From Arcicella aurantiaca (GTDB lineage Bacteria; Bacteroidota; Bacteroidia; Cytophagales; Spirosomataceae), in contig NZ_QGGO01000007.1 of NCBI RefSeq assembly GCF_003148625.1, forward strand, positions 62,001 through 126,000: a stretch of 64,000 nt of DNA, given 5' to 3'. The position numbers and the translations under genes are program-made. The notes under the pieces are model-generated. The model saw only the letters and a program-made list of their open reading frames with translations. It made no database searches and was not told the DNA's origin. Below are positions 17,911 to 25,533 of this stretch, in pieces (the stretch's first letter is position 1; each line of letters starts with the position of its first letter).

Positions 17911-18236
17911 CAGAATTAATTGTTACAAATTATTTTAGTCGTGAAGCTAAACCTTTGGCTAAAAAGTATCGCTCACTTGCTTCTGAAATAGTCTTACTTT
18001 TTGAATCACTCAAAACAGACCCAATTCAAGGAGATGCTTTACCGTTAGGTTGCTACAAAATTCGTCTCGCTATTGAATCCAAAGGAAAGGGGAAAAGAGG
18101 TGGTGCAAGAGTGATTACACATTTTCATATAAAAGATGATGAAATTTACCTCATCTCAATTTATGATAAATCAGAACAAGAAGACATTTCAGATAAAGAA
18201 TTATTGAGACGTTTAAAAGCCTTAGATTTGGCGTGA
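17907..18236 (+). CDS. RelE/ParE-superfamily toxin
   Basis: 109 residues. The RelE fold pattern is visible: FSREAKPLAKKYRSL helices, then a strand block with GCYKIRLAIESKGKGKRGGARVI and FHIKDDEIYLISIYDKSEQ, ending in a helix. Toxins of this class cleave mRNA at the ribosome or poison gyrase; HigB/RelE-like activity is the more likely here given the K-rich G-K-G-K-R-G-G loop, but that is inference. The stop TGA overlaps a GTG that opens the dxr frame, which would couple the toxin to an essential isoprenoid gene. Confidence 0.85.
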   Translation: MTELIVTNYFSREAKPLAKKYRSLASEIVLLFESLKTDPIQGDALPLGCYKIRLAIESKGKGKRGGARVITHFHIKDDEIYLISIYDKSEQEDISDKELLRRLKALDLA

Positions 18237-18247
18237 ACGTAAATTAT

Positions 18248-19399
18248 ATGCAAAAAAGAAGAATAGCCATTCTTGGCTCAACGGGTTCGATTGGCACACA
18301 GGCATTAGAAGTCATTGAAGCGAATCCAGATAGTTTTGAAGTAGAAATTTTAACGGCTCAAAACAACGCCGATTTATTGATTGAACAAAGTATTAAGTTC
18401 AATCCAAATTGTGTAGTTATTACCAACGAAACCCTTTATGACAAAGTTTTTACGGCTCTTTCGCATACCGACGTGAAGGTTTACGCAGGTATGAAAGCTG
18501 TTGAGGATGTTGTGCAAATGGAAACTGTTGATATGGTTTTGACCTCAATGGTTGGTTACGCAGGACTTTTACCAACGATTAAAGCCATTGAAGCAGGTAA
18601 ACACATTGCCCTTGCTAATAAAGAAACGTTAGTAGTCGCAGGTGAAATTATTACGAAACTTGCAGAAGAAAAAGGCGTAAATATCTACCCCGTTGATTCT
18701 GAACATTCGGCTATTTTTCAATGTTTGGTCGGAGAATTTCATAATCCCATTGAAAAGATAATTTTGACGGCTTCGGGTGGTCCTTTTCGTGGAAAACAAC
18801 GAGCGGAGTTAGAAACTGTAACGAAAGCTCAGGCATTAAAACATCCAAATTGGGTAATGGGAGCAAAAATTACCATTGATTCTGCCAGTTTGATGAATAA
18901 AGGTTTGGAGGTGATTGAAGCAAAATGGCTTTTTGGTTTACAAGCCTCTCAAATTGAAGTCGTAGTGCATCCGCAGTCAATCATTCATTCATTAGTTCAG
19001 TTTGAAGACGGTTCGATGAAGGCACAAATGGGTTTGCCCGATATGAAATTACCGATTCAGTTTGCCTTGGGTTTCCCCAACAGACTAAAATCAGATTTTC
19101 CACGTTTTGACTTCACAAAATATCCGTCTCTCACATTTGAACAGCCCGATAAAAAAACATTTCGTAACTTGCAATTAGCTTTTGACGCAATGGAAAAAGG
19201 CGGAAATTTACCTTGTATCATGAATGCCGCCAACGAAGTAGCCGTAGAAGCATTTTTACAAGACAAAATAGGGTTCTTAGCCATGTCAGATTTCATTGAA
19301 ACTTGTATGAACAAAGTAACGTTTATTCAAAAACCAAGCATTGATGATTACGTGCAAACGGATGAGGAGACAAGACGATTTGCGAGGGAGTTATTGTAA
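18248..19399 (+). CDS. dxr: 1-deoxy-D-xylulose 5-phosphate reductoisomerase
   Basis: 383 residues from ATG 18248; a GTG at 18233 overlapping the toxin stop would add five residues. Dxr converts DXP to MEP with NADPH, the committed step of the non-mevalonate isoprenoid pathway. Visible hallmarks: NADPH motif ILGSTGSIGTQALEV at the N-terminus, ALANKETLVVAGE (about 120), metal and substrate site PVDSEHSAIFQCL (about 147) and ASGGPFRG, SASLMNKGLEVIEA. In many Bacteroidetes dxr sits directly before rseP; here a toxin-antitoxin locus separates them. Polyprenyl synthase, which uses the products, is at 32.6 kb. Confidence 0.96.
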   Translation: MQKRRIAILGSTGSIGTQALEVIEANPDSFEVEILTAQNNADLLIEQSIKFNPNCVVITNETLYDKVFTALSHTDVKVYAGMKAVEDVVQMETVDMVLTSMVGYAGLLPTIKAIEAGKHIALANKETLVVAGEIITKLAEEKGVNIYPVDSEHSAIFQCLVGEFHNPIEKIILTASGGPFRGKQRAELETVTKAQALKHPNWVMGAKITIDSASLMNKGLEVIEAKWLFGLQASQIEVVVHPQSIIHSLVQFEDGSMKAQMGLPDMKLPIQFALGFPNRLKSDFPRFDFTKYPSLTFEQPDKKTFRNLQLAFDAMEKGGNLPCIMNAANEVAVEAFLQDKIGFLAMSDFIETCMNKVTFIQKPSIDDYVQTDEETRRFARELL

Positions 19400-19436
19400 T
19401 TTTGATTACCCATTTCATAAAATACTATCAATTTTT

Positions 19437-19697
19437 ATGACAATACAAGCATCATCTCAGACACAGGCACTTATTTTGTTATTCAAAACAATGCCAGAAC
19501 AGACTCAAAAAGAGTTTACTGAATGGATTGTTGAACACCCAAAAACTTGGGAGCATTCAACCGAAGAAGAAAATAGCAACTTTTGGTTAGCTGCTTCGTC
19601 AGATGCTTTGGAGCAACTTTGGGATGACCCCGCAGAAGATGTTTGGGACGAAATCTATAAAAAACAGAAAGCGGATGGCAGATTACAAGCAATTTGA
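19437..19697 (+). CDS. antitoxin of MazF/PemK-like locus
   Basis: 86 residues from ATG 19437 (an upstream in-frame start at 19341 lies inside dxr). The protein is acidic and helical, with PEQTQKEFTEWIVEH, a SSDALEQLWDDPAEDVWDEIY segment and a basic tail; this S-x-x-x-L-x-x-x-W-D-x-PxxDxWD pattern is common in antitoxins preceding PemK-type toxins in Bacteroidetes. The ATG of the broken toxin (19675) overlaps its 3' end by 23 bases, the usual arrangement. Confidence 0.8.
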   Translation: MTIQASSQTQALILLFKTMPEQTQKEFTEWIVEHPKTWEHSTEEENSNFWLAASSDALEQLWDDPAEDVWDEIYKKQKADGRLQAI

Positions 19698-20070
19698 TAT
19701 TATTTGGGTGTAATTTCCGTTTTCAGATAAACCAAATACATCCAAGAAACGACCCGCAATAATTGTTAGTAATGAAGAGAGTAACCTTTTAGATAATGAT
19801 TTATTGGTTTGTCCAATTACCTCAAAGATTAGAGAAGATAGCTTTGCTGTATTACTAACAAAAGAAATGCTTTCAAGTTCATTAGAAATAGAAAGTGAAG
19901 TTCGTTGTAATAAGGTAACAACAATAAGAAATAATTTGATAATTTCTAAAATTGGAGAGTTATTACCAGAATATTACGATAAAATTTTGGAAAAAATTAA
20001 GAGTGCTTTTGATAATTTTTCAATAGATTTAAGTGAAAAGTCCATTAAAGCAAAACATATCGACAGTTAA
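19675..20070 (+). pseudogene. MazF/PemK-family toxin broken by one in-frame stop
   Basis: Reading from ATG 19675 gives MADYKQFDIIWV, then TAA at 19711, then in the same frame FPFSDKPNTSKKRPAIIVSN, LVCPITSK, and SEVRCNKVTTIRNNLIISKIG to a stop at 20068. The pieces together are a complete PemK/MazF toxin: D-I-I-W-V-x-F-P-F, K-K-R-P-A-(I/L)-V-S-N and the C-terminal K-I-G are family hallmarks. One C-to-T change (CAA or CAG to TAA/TAG type) explains the break. The rest of the frame is undamaged, so the loss is recent, or a reading error or readthrough should be considered. Confidence 0.85.
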
Positions 20071-20157
20071 AAAATAATATTTAATAAATTTCATTAAGTG
20101 AAGATTGAAATATTGGGATAAAACTCACAATTCACTCATTCACAATTCACTCAATAC

Positions 20158-21504
20158 ATGGAAGGTTTAGTAATGGCGGGACAGTTGATTTTAGCACTGT
20201 CAATTTTAGTTAGTTTACACGAATTTGGGCATTATATCACAGCAAAGTGGTTCAAAATGCGAGTAGATAAATTTTATCTTTTCTTCGATTTTTTATTCCC
20301 TGTTCCTACGGTTTTAAATTTTGCTTTGTTTAAAAAGAAAGTTGGCGAAACTGAATATGGTATCGGTTGGTTTCCGTTGGGTGGTTACGTTTCTATTGCA
20401 GGAATGATTGACGAAACGCAAGATGCGTCTAAATTAGCCACTGTTCCAGAACCTTGGGAATTTAGAGGCAAACCTGCTTGGCAACGTCTTATCGTAATGT
20501 TGGGTGGTATCATTGTTAATATTATTTTAGGAATCCTTATTTTCTGGGGTATTCGTTATCATTCTGGAAATAATTATGTAACGCTTTCTGAAGTAAACAA
20601 GCAAGGTATTTTTGCAGGAAAAATTGCAGAAGAAGTTGGCTTCAAAACTGGCGATAAGATTTTAAAAGTAAATGGCAATGTTCCCGTGCGTTTTGATGAA
20701 GTTACCAAACTAATCATGGAAGATGATGCCAAATATACCATCGAACGCAATGGCGAAACCAAAGAAATAACCTTACCAAAAGGCTTTTTAGATAAATTAG
20801 CTGATGGGAAAAAAGGAGAATTTATCCAAGAAGGTTTACCATTTGACATTAAAGAAGTTGCCGAAAATGAAGGCGGTGGCGGTGCTTTTAAAGCAGGTTT
20901 GAAAACAGGAGATAAATTTGTGAATGTTGCAGGAAAGCCTGTAAAATTCTATCAAGAATTAGCTCCAATCTTGATGGATAACAAAGGCAAAACTGTCTCA
21001 GCTATCATCGACAGAAAAGGTGCTTTAGATACTTTGAAAATTAGTGTTTCGAGTGAAGGTAAAATTGGTATCAGACCAAATTCATTGTTGAAAGATACTC
21101 ACGAAGATTATACCATTGGACAAGCATTCAACGCTGGTTTTGTAGAAGCATTTGCCGTTGTTGGAACAAATTTGAAAGGTTTTAAAAAGATTTTCAAAGG
21201 AGAAGTTTCTGCTTCAAATGCCGTGAGTGGTCCAGTGGGAATTGCAAAGATTTTTGGTGGAAAATGGGATTGGGCTAATTTCTGGTTTTTAACTGGGTTA
21301 TTATCCATGTCATTAGCATTTATGAATGCACTTCCAATTCCTGCTTTAGATGGTGGACATGCTCTTTTCTTGATTTGGGAAATGATTACGGGTAAAACGC
21401 CTTCAATCAGAGTGCAAGAAATTGCACAACAAGTGGGAACGGTGATTCTTTTAGGATTAATGGTTTTTGCTTTCGGAAACGATATTTTCAAGATTTTTAA
21501 GTAA
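20158..21504 (+). CDS. rseP: RIP metalloprotease, site-2 protease
   Basis: 448 residues. The zinc motif HEFGH is at residues 21-25 in the first membrane helix and the second active-site motif NALPIPALDGGH near 391-402, as in RseP/MmpA. Two PDZ-like domains occupy roughly 130-320. The enzyme cleaves membrane-bound anti-sigma factors or signal peptides within the bilayer. A pair of ACAATTCACTCA repeats lies in the short leader. The gene is separated from dxr by a decayed toxin-antitoxin locus and is followed by two hairpins (21573-21650). Confidence 0.95.
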   Translation: MEGLVMAGQLILALSILVSLHEFGHYITAKWFKMRVDKFYLFFDFLFPVPTVLNFALFKKKVGETEYGIGWFPLGGYVSIAGMIDETQDASKLATVPEPWEFRGKPAWQRLIVMLGGIIVNIILGILIFWGIRYHSGNNYVTLSEVNKQGIFAGKIAEEVGFKTGDKILKVNGNVPVRFDEVTKLIMEDDAKYTIERNGETKEITLPKGFLDKLADGKKGEFIQEGLPFDIKEVAENEGGGGAFKAGLKTGDKFVNVAGKPVKFYQELAPILMDNKGKTVSAIIDRKGALDTLKISVSSEGKIGIRPNSLLKDTHEDYTIGQAFNAGFVEAFAVVGTNLKGFKKIFKGEVSASNAVSGPVGIAKIFGGKWDWANFWFLTGLLSMSLAFMNALPIPALDGGHALFLIWEMITGKTPSIRVQEIAQQVGTVILLGLMVFAFGNDIFKIFK

Positions 21505-21572
21505 TCGTAACTCGATGTTTTCGCATCGAAATTGAATGATTTTTTTGCAAAGAAATAACAAGAGTAGTTTCA

Positions 21573-21603
21573 ACTTCCCGAAAGTTTTAAACTTTCGGGA
21601 AGT
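21573..21603. repeat. dispersed palindrome, copy 2
   Basis: ACTTCCCGAAAGTT (21573-21586) and its exact reverse complement (21590-21603) with a 3-nt loop; same sequence family as 4234-4267. It follows rseP by 68 bases. Confidence 0.8.
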
Positions 21604-21615
21604 CACTAAATCAAT

Positions 21616-21650
21616 AAAACCTGCAAGTCTCAAAAACACTTGCAGGTTTT
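21616..21650 (+). terminator. hairpin with T-rich tail after rseP
   Basis: AAAACCTGCAAGT (21616-21628) pairs exactly with 21638-21650 around a 9-nt loop, and the plus strand continues TGGTTTTAGG. It may terminate rseP transcription, but it lies only 11 bases ahead of the next start codon. Confidence 0.55.
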
Positions 21651-21661
21651 TGGTTTTAGGA

Positions 21662-22150
21662 ATGATTCTAATCCTACAAACTTCTTTTACACCTTCTTCT
21701 CATAACCTGAATACGCATGATTTCCATACAAGCTTGACTGAAATGCGTTATAATGCCAAGTCAAAATCCTTTGAAATTAGCCTTAGACTTTTTACCGATG
21801 ACCTGCAAAAAGCTATTTCTGCCAATAATCAAAATCGGAAAATTGTGATTGAAAATACCGATAAAAATGATGCTCTGGTTGAAGCTTATGTACGCAAATA
21901 TTTTACGATAATCAATCCTAAAAATCAAAGAATTGCTTTTCAGTATGTCGGAAAAGAAAATGAAGGAGAAGCTACTTGGGTGTATTTGGAAATGCCTGTA
22001 AATGAATCGCTTAATGGTTCAAGAATTCAAAATATTGTTTTGTTTGATATGTTTGACGACCAAACAAATATCGTAAATCTGTTCTTTCAAAATCAGAAGA
22101 AATCGTATTTGTTTAATTCAAAAAATAAGGTTTTTACGATTGAAATTTAA
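21662..22150 (+). CDS. DUF6702 family protein
   Basis: 162 residues from ATG 21662. The conserved part begins HDFHTSLTEMRYNAKSKSFEISLRLFTDDLQKAI, the pattern of a Bacteroidetes periplasmic family (DUF6702) of unknown function often located near rseP. The start is uncertain: frame continues upstream and would give a better signal peptide (KNTCRFLVLG before MILILQTSF), but that part is encoded within hairpin 21616-21650 and lacks an ATG; the far upstream ATG at 21536 reads through both hairpins and is unlikely. Confidence 0.75.
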   Translation: MILILQTSFTPSSHNLNTHDFHTSLTEMRYNAKSKSFEISLRLFTDDLQKAISANNQNRKIVIENTDKNDALVEAYVRKYFTIINPKNQRIAFQYVGKENEGEATWVYLEMPVNESLNGSRIQNIVLFDMFDDQTNIVNLFFQNQKKSYLFNSKNKVFTIEI

Positions 22151-22265
22151 TAAAGAATGCACAGCGACGATTTAAGCGAACTATCCATTAGATGTTAGTT
22201 TATTATTGTATTTCACAATACCTTTATGAAATTATAACGCTACGCTAAGACCTAACCACTGAAAA

Positions 22266-23273
22266 CTAACCCCTAATTATAGCCAATAAATCGGCTTTAA
22301 TTCCTTGCCAATCTTGGTTCAAATTTAGTGTTTCAACCCTGATTGTGTGTCCTTCGTGCGTATAGGACAAACTCAACGACTTTTCAATAGTTGGATAAAT
22401 CAAAATCCCCTCAGCTTGTGTATCTTCTTGATTTTTCAAATAAGCAAAAAGTTGATACAAATGTGGCGAATGGATTTTTTCTGAATGATAGTATTGCTGT
22501 AAAGTCTGGGTATAATATTTAGCATCAATTATCAGTTTTTTACCATTCAATTTCATGGAAATATCAGTTTGCATTTTTGGTAAAAAATGAGCGTTTTCTC
22601 CCGCCATTTTCCAATGTAAATCTTCTCGGTAAACTTTGGCTTCGGGAACTTCAATTTTATAAAAATTACGAATAAACTCTTCAAAAACCTTCGCCATTTG
22701 CCTTTCATTTTGTACAAAATCCCTAAAAGTAAATCGTCCTTCTATTTGGTTAGGTATTAAATTTTGATAGATTAACTCGCTGATATTCAATAGAAAACGG
22801 TATAGTATGTTACTTTTGGGTGTATTAATATGTCTGAAAATACCTTCTGAAATCTTAATTTCACTTACTTCATTCATTCGCCACAAAATTGACTTGATTT
22901 CATGTCTTAATTTTATGTCTAATTCCTCCGTTCTGTAAAGATTTACGAATGTTGTTTTCAGTATTTGATTAGGTAAAATGTCAATCGAAAGTTCATCATA
23001 TTCACAAACAGCAAGTCCTTTTACAAATAAATTCCTTTTGAAAGATTGACTAATATCTAATTTACCTTTTATACCCTGATAGGTTTCCGTTTGCAATAAA
23101 TATTGTTGTTCTAAACCTCTTTTTAATAATGTTTTTGAACCACTTAGAAATATTTTTGTCAATAAATTGAGTAAATCAGGCGATTCATCGCTTGAAATTT
23201 CAATTAAATCTCTTTCCTCCAACCTGTTCCAAGCGTAGCAAAGTAAATAATATATGTTTTGAATTGGAATCAA
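22266..23273 (-). CDS. mcrC: McrC, nuclease subunit of McrBC restriction system
   Basis: 335 residues. The N-terminus (IPIQNIYYLLCYAWNRLEE) is the standard opening of McrC proteins; the nuclease core of the PD-(D/E)xK class is at about 235-258 (TDISMKLNG, then LIIDAKYY), followed by HLYQLFAYL. McrC is recruited by McrB hexamers and cuts DNA carrying modified bases. The start is TTG 23273, directly preceded by an in-frame stop, 14 bases after mcrB ends, so the two are co-transcribed and probably translationally coupled. The C-terminus is complete. Confidence 0.92.
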   Translation of the reverse strand: MIPIQNIYYLLCYAWNRLEERDLIEISSDESPDLLNLLTKIFLSGSKTLLKRGLEQQYLLQTETYQGIKGKLDISQSFKRNLFVKGLAVCEYDELSIDILPNQILKTTFVNLYRTEELDIKLRHEIKSILWRMNEVSEIKISEGIFRHINTPKSNILYRFLLNISELIYQNLIPNQIEGRFTFRDFVQNERQMAKVFEEFIRNFYKIEVPEAKVYREDLHWKMAGENAHFLPKMQTDISMKLNGKKLIIDAKYYTQTLQQYYHSEKIHSPHLYQLFAYLKNQEDTQAEGILIYPTIEKSLSLSYTHEGHTIRVETLNLNQDWQGIKADLLAIIRG

Positions 23274-23287
23274 TTATTGGGAGATAG

Positions 23288-24619
23288 TCAAATTTTTTCA
23301 ATCAACTTATTAATTTCTACTTTGGCTTTTTCTTCATTATCAAACCAATATTCTCCTAAAAGTGGAGCAATTTCCAAATTGATAATTCTTTTATACCATT
23401 TTTGTGGATTATCATTTTCATTAAAATTGGAGAAATAACTATGTCCAATTTGAAAACCCTTTCCAAGATTTCTATCATTCAAAATCTTATAGTTCAAAGC
23501 CGAAATGCGTAAGGTTATTTCTTCGGCAAATGATGCTGAAATGCCTTTCGCCATCAAAAAATCAATAAATTTTTGATTAAATAATGGTTCAAGAGCGATG
23601 AACGCAAACCTACGGCGTAAAGCGTAATCTATTATTGCCAAAGAACGGTCTGCGGTGTTCATTGTACCAATAATGTGTAGATTATCGGGTACATAAAATG
23701 GTTCAGAGTCTTTATCGCCATAAGTTAGAGGCATTTCATTGGCTCGTCCACGTTTATCAGACTCTATCAGTAGCAGTAATTCTCCAAAAATCTTACTCAA
23801 ATTTCCTCGATTAATTTCATCAATAATAAAGAAATGGTCAATTCCAGAATTACGTTGAGCTTGCCGACAAAAATCATAAAAAATACCATTTTTTAGCTTA
23901 AAACCTCCATTATCATCTGGTCTTAAACCTTGAATAAAATCTTCATAAGAGTACGATTGATGAAATTGTACCATTTTAATTCTATTATCGTCCTGTGTGC
24001 CAATTAAAGTGTATGCCAAGCGTTTGGCTATAAAAGTTTTTCCGACACCGGGAGGTCCTTGTAAAATGATGTTTTTCTTATATTTGAGGGTATCAACAAT
24101 GTCATCAAATTTATCATCTTCAATAAAAAGGTCGTTTAAGGCTTCCTTTTTTTCATAAGGAAGTAAAATGTCTTCATGTTGTAATGACTCCTTCTGTGCA
24201 TCAATCATCGCTTGAATCGCCTCAAATTCATCTTCTGTTAACTTGAATAAACTTCCTTGATTGTTTTTAAGAATTTCAGAACCTTTAAAGAAATGGATAG
24301 CTTTTAATTCCGACCAATCTATCGGTTCTGGGATTTTGTCTATCAATTTAAACGAAATAACTTCATCATGTTTTGAGTCTCGATGGAGTGGCTCTGTGAT
24401 TTCAAAAATGGCTTTTACTTGCTTAACCGGTGTAGATTCATACCCGATAAGCCAATCGCCTTTTTGCACCATTTCAAAGTTTTTATAGATTCTTCGTTTA
24501 TTCCCGAATTCATTATAAGAGGTATAATGCAAAATTTGGTCAACCTTTAATGAATTGATTGTCCAGATTCGAGGATTAGCGTTTAGCCACCAATAGTTTC
24601 GAGTTTTTCTATCTTGCAT
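23288..24619 (-). CDS. mcrB: McrB GTPase with N-terminal EVE domain
   Basis: 443 residues. Residues 1 to about 130 form an EVE domain (YWWLNANPRIWTI, then GDWLIGYESTPVKQV), a fold related to PUA/YTH that binds modified bases such as 5-methyl- or hydroxymethyl-cytosine. The rest is the McrB AAA+ GTPase: Walker A GPPGVGKTF (about 188), Walker B FFIIDEINRGNLSKIFGE (about 258), and the McrB signature MNTADRSLAIIDYALRRRF (about 320). Paired with mcrC downstream it makes a type IV, modification-dependent defence system whose specificity is probably set by the EVE domain instead of the classic McrB N-terminal domain. Confidence 0.93.
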   Translation of the reverse strand: MQDRKTRNYWWLNANPRIWTINSLKVDQILHYTSYNEFGNKRRIYKNFEMVQKGDWLIGYESTPVKQVKAIFEITEPLHRDSKHDEVISFKLIDKIPEPIDWSELKAIHFFKGSEILKNNQGSLFKLTEDEFEAIQAMIDAQKESLQHEDILLPYEKKEALNDLFIEDDKFDDIVDTLKYKKNIILQGPPGVGKTFIAKRLAYTLIGTQDDNRIKMVQFHQSYSYEDFIQGLRPDDNGGFKLKNGIFYDFCRQAQRNSGIDHFFIIDEINRGNLSKIFGELLLLIESDKRGRANEMPLTYGDKDSEPFYVPDNLHIIGTMNTADRSLAIIDYALRRRFAFIALEPLFNQKFIDFLMAKGISASFAEEITLRISALNYKILNDRNLGKGFQIGHSYFSNFNENDNPQKWYKRIINLEIAPLLGEYWFDNEEKAKVEINKLIEKI

Positions 24620-24641
24620 TTATTTGAATTTTGGAGGATAA

Positions 24642-24649
24642 CAAATATA
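24642..24649 (-). promoter_or_regulatory. candidate -7 box of mcrBC
   Basis: Minus-strand TATATTTG fits TAnnTTTG, 22 bases before the mcrB ATG. No perfect -33 element was seen. Confidence 0.45.
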
Positions 24650-24673
24650 GTCAAAAGAGTTTTACATTAGTCA

Positions 24674-24704
24674 TAAAAAAAGAGCCTTGACATTGTCAAG
24701 ACTC
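24674..24704 (-). terminator. terminator of lipoprotein copy A
   Basis: On the minus strand GAGTCTTGACA pairs with TGTCAAGGCTC (one G-T wobble) and is followed by seven Ts. It lies between the lipoprotein stop and mcrB promoter region. Confidence 0.75.
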
Positions 24705-24741
24705 CCTTGTGTTTTCTTTCGAAAGAAACTTTTGGTACTAA

Positions 24742-24924
24742 TTACTTAGCAGCAGCAGTATCAGCAGCCATAGCAGCAGCAGTATCAACAACAGCAGCAG
24801 TATCAACAGCAACAGTAGTATCAACAGTTACTGAATCAGTTGCAGTAGTTTCAGCTTTTTTCTCAGAACAAGCAGCTAATGACATCATTGAAGCTACTAA
24901 TGCGAATGCAAAGAATTTTTTCAT
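24742..24924 (-). CDS. small Ala/Thr/Val-rich lipoprotein, tandem copy A
   Basis: 60 residues from ATG 24924. Signal peptide with lipobox (MKKFFAFALVASMMSLAAC), then SEKKAET and a low-complexity tail of VDT(A/T)A units ending AMAADTAAAK. It resembles the entericidin-like small lipoproteins that are abundant in Bacteroidetes outer membranes. The preceding copy B encodes the same protein apart from the last residues. Bases 24772-24926 are identical to 25090-25244. Tail length differs between copies, consistent with slippage in the GCAGCAGTATCAACA units. Confidence 0.85.
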   Translation of the reverse strand: MKKFFAFALVASMMSLAACSEKKAETTATDSVTVDTTVAVDTAAVVDTAAAMAADTAAAK

Positions 24925-24926
24925 TT
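24772..24926. repeat. 155-bp exact direct repeat, unit A
   Basis: By direct reading this stretch is identical to 25090-25244 at every base, including synonymous positions and the first bases upstream of the start codon. It spans the signal peptide and most of the lipoprotein tail. Confidence 0.9.
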
Positions 24927-24998
24927 TTATTGTTAAGTTATTGTAATAATTTCTCAAATATTGTTTTTCTAAAGAAGGAGAATTTTAAATCTTAAAGC

Positions 24999-25028
24999 AT
25001 AAAAGTCCTGACTGTGTCAAGACTTTTA
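24999..25028 (-). terminator. terminator of lipoprotein copy B
   Basis: Minus-strand AAAAGTCTTGAC pairs with GTCAGGACTTTT (one mismatch). The stem is related to, but not the same as, the terminator of copy A. Confidence 0.65.
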
Positions 25029-25062
25029 TATGTTCTCTTTCGAAAGAAACTATTGGCTCTAA

Positions 25063-25242
25063 TTACTTAGCAGCAGCAGCAGTATCAACAGCAGCAGCAG
25101 TATCAACAACAGCAGCAGTATCAACAGCAACAGTAGTATCAACAGTTACTGAATCAGTTGCAGTAGTTTCAGCTTTTTTCTCAGAACAAGCAGCTAATGA
25201 CATCATTGAAGCTACTAATGCGAATGCAAAGAATTTTTTCAT
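25063..25242 (-). CDS. small Ala/Thr/Val-rich lipoprotein, tandem copy B
   Basis: 59 residues from ATG 25242. Same signal peptide and SEKKAET linker as copy A; the tail ends VVDTAAAVDTAAAAK. A TAAATTTG promoter element lies 31 bases upstream, which copy A lacks, so copy B may be the ancestral gene and copy A could depend on readthrough or its own weaker promoter. The stop is followed by the palindrome CTTTCGAAAG, also present after copy A. Confidence 0.85.
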   Translation of the reverse strand: MKKFFAFALVASMMSLAACSEKKAETTATDSVTVDTTVAVDTAAVVDTAAAVDTAAAAK

Positions 25243-25244
25243 TT
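25090..25244. repeat. 155-bp exact direct repeat, unit B
   Basis: Identical to 24772-24926. The spacing between the two units is about 318 bases start to start. Confidence 0.9.
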
Positions 25245-25272
25245 CTGTGGTGAATTTGGGTTTGATTTGATA

Positions 25273-25280
25273 CAAATTTA
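25273..25280 (-). promoter_or_regulatory. candidate -7 box of lipoprotein copy B
   Basis: Minus-strand TAAATTTG fits TAnnTTTG; a near-match CTTG to the -33 TTTG lies about 20 bases further upstream (25301-25304 read as CAAG on plus). Confidence 0.5.
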
Positions 25281-25495
25281 TGTACAAGTTTTATTCTGTG
25301 CAAGAAATCTTAATGAAATTTTAATAATTCTTAAAAGTTCTTTCTTTTTGATTGGTTTTTCTAAAAAAAGTACAAATTTTTTCTTAAAACTACCTTAAAC
25401 TTAAGGGTATTTTCACCTTTTGAAGATATTTGAAGATGTTTTTTGACTACTTAAATCTTGGATAAGTAATATTTATGATTTTTTTTCATCAAAAA

Positions 25496-25519
25496 AGGCT
25501 TTCGCTAAAACGAAAGCCT
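25496..25519 (-). terminator. terminator of nuo-gtrA transcript
   Basis: AGGCTTTCG (25496-25504) and CGAAAGCCT (25511-25519) form a 9-bp stem; the minus strand continues with a run of Ts. It follows the gtrA-like stop by 15 bases. Confidence 0.8.
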
Positions 25520-25533
25520 CTTAAATTTCATGC

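Noticed and set aside
17415-20040. Shared IKSAFDNF residues in the barrel protein and the MazF-like pseudogene
   Set aside because: Only eight residues match and the surroundings differ; too short to claim homology or conversion.
21536-21661. N-terminal extension of the DUF6702 gene to ATG 21536
   Set aside because: It would be translated through two strong hairpins and yields no signal peptide; ATG 21662 is preferred though not proven.
24707-24946. Plus-strand 79-residue ORF across the lipoprotein
   Set aside because: It is the antisense of the Ala-rich lipoprotein; the low-complexity product is a mirror of the codon repeat.
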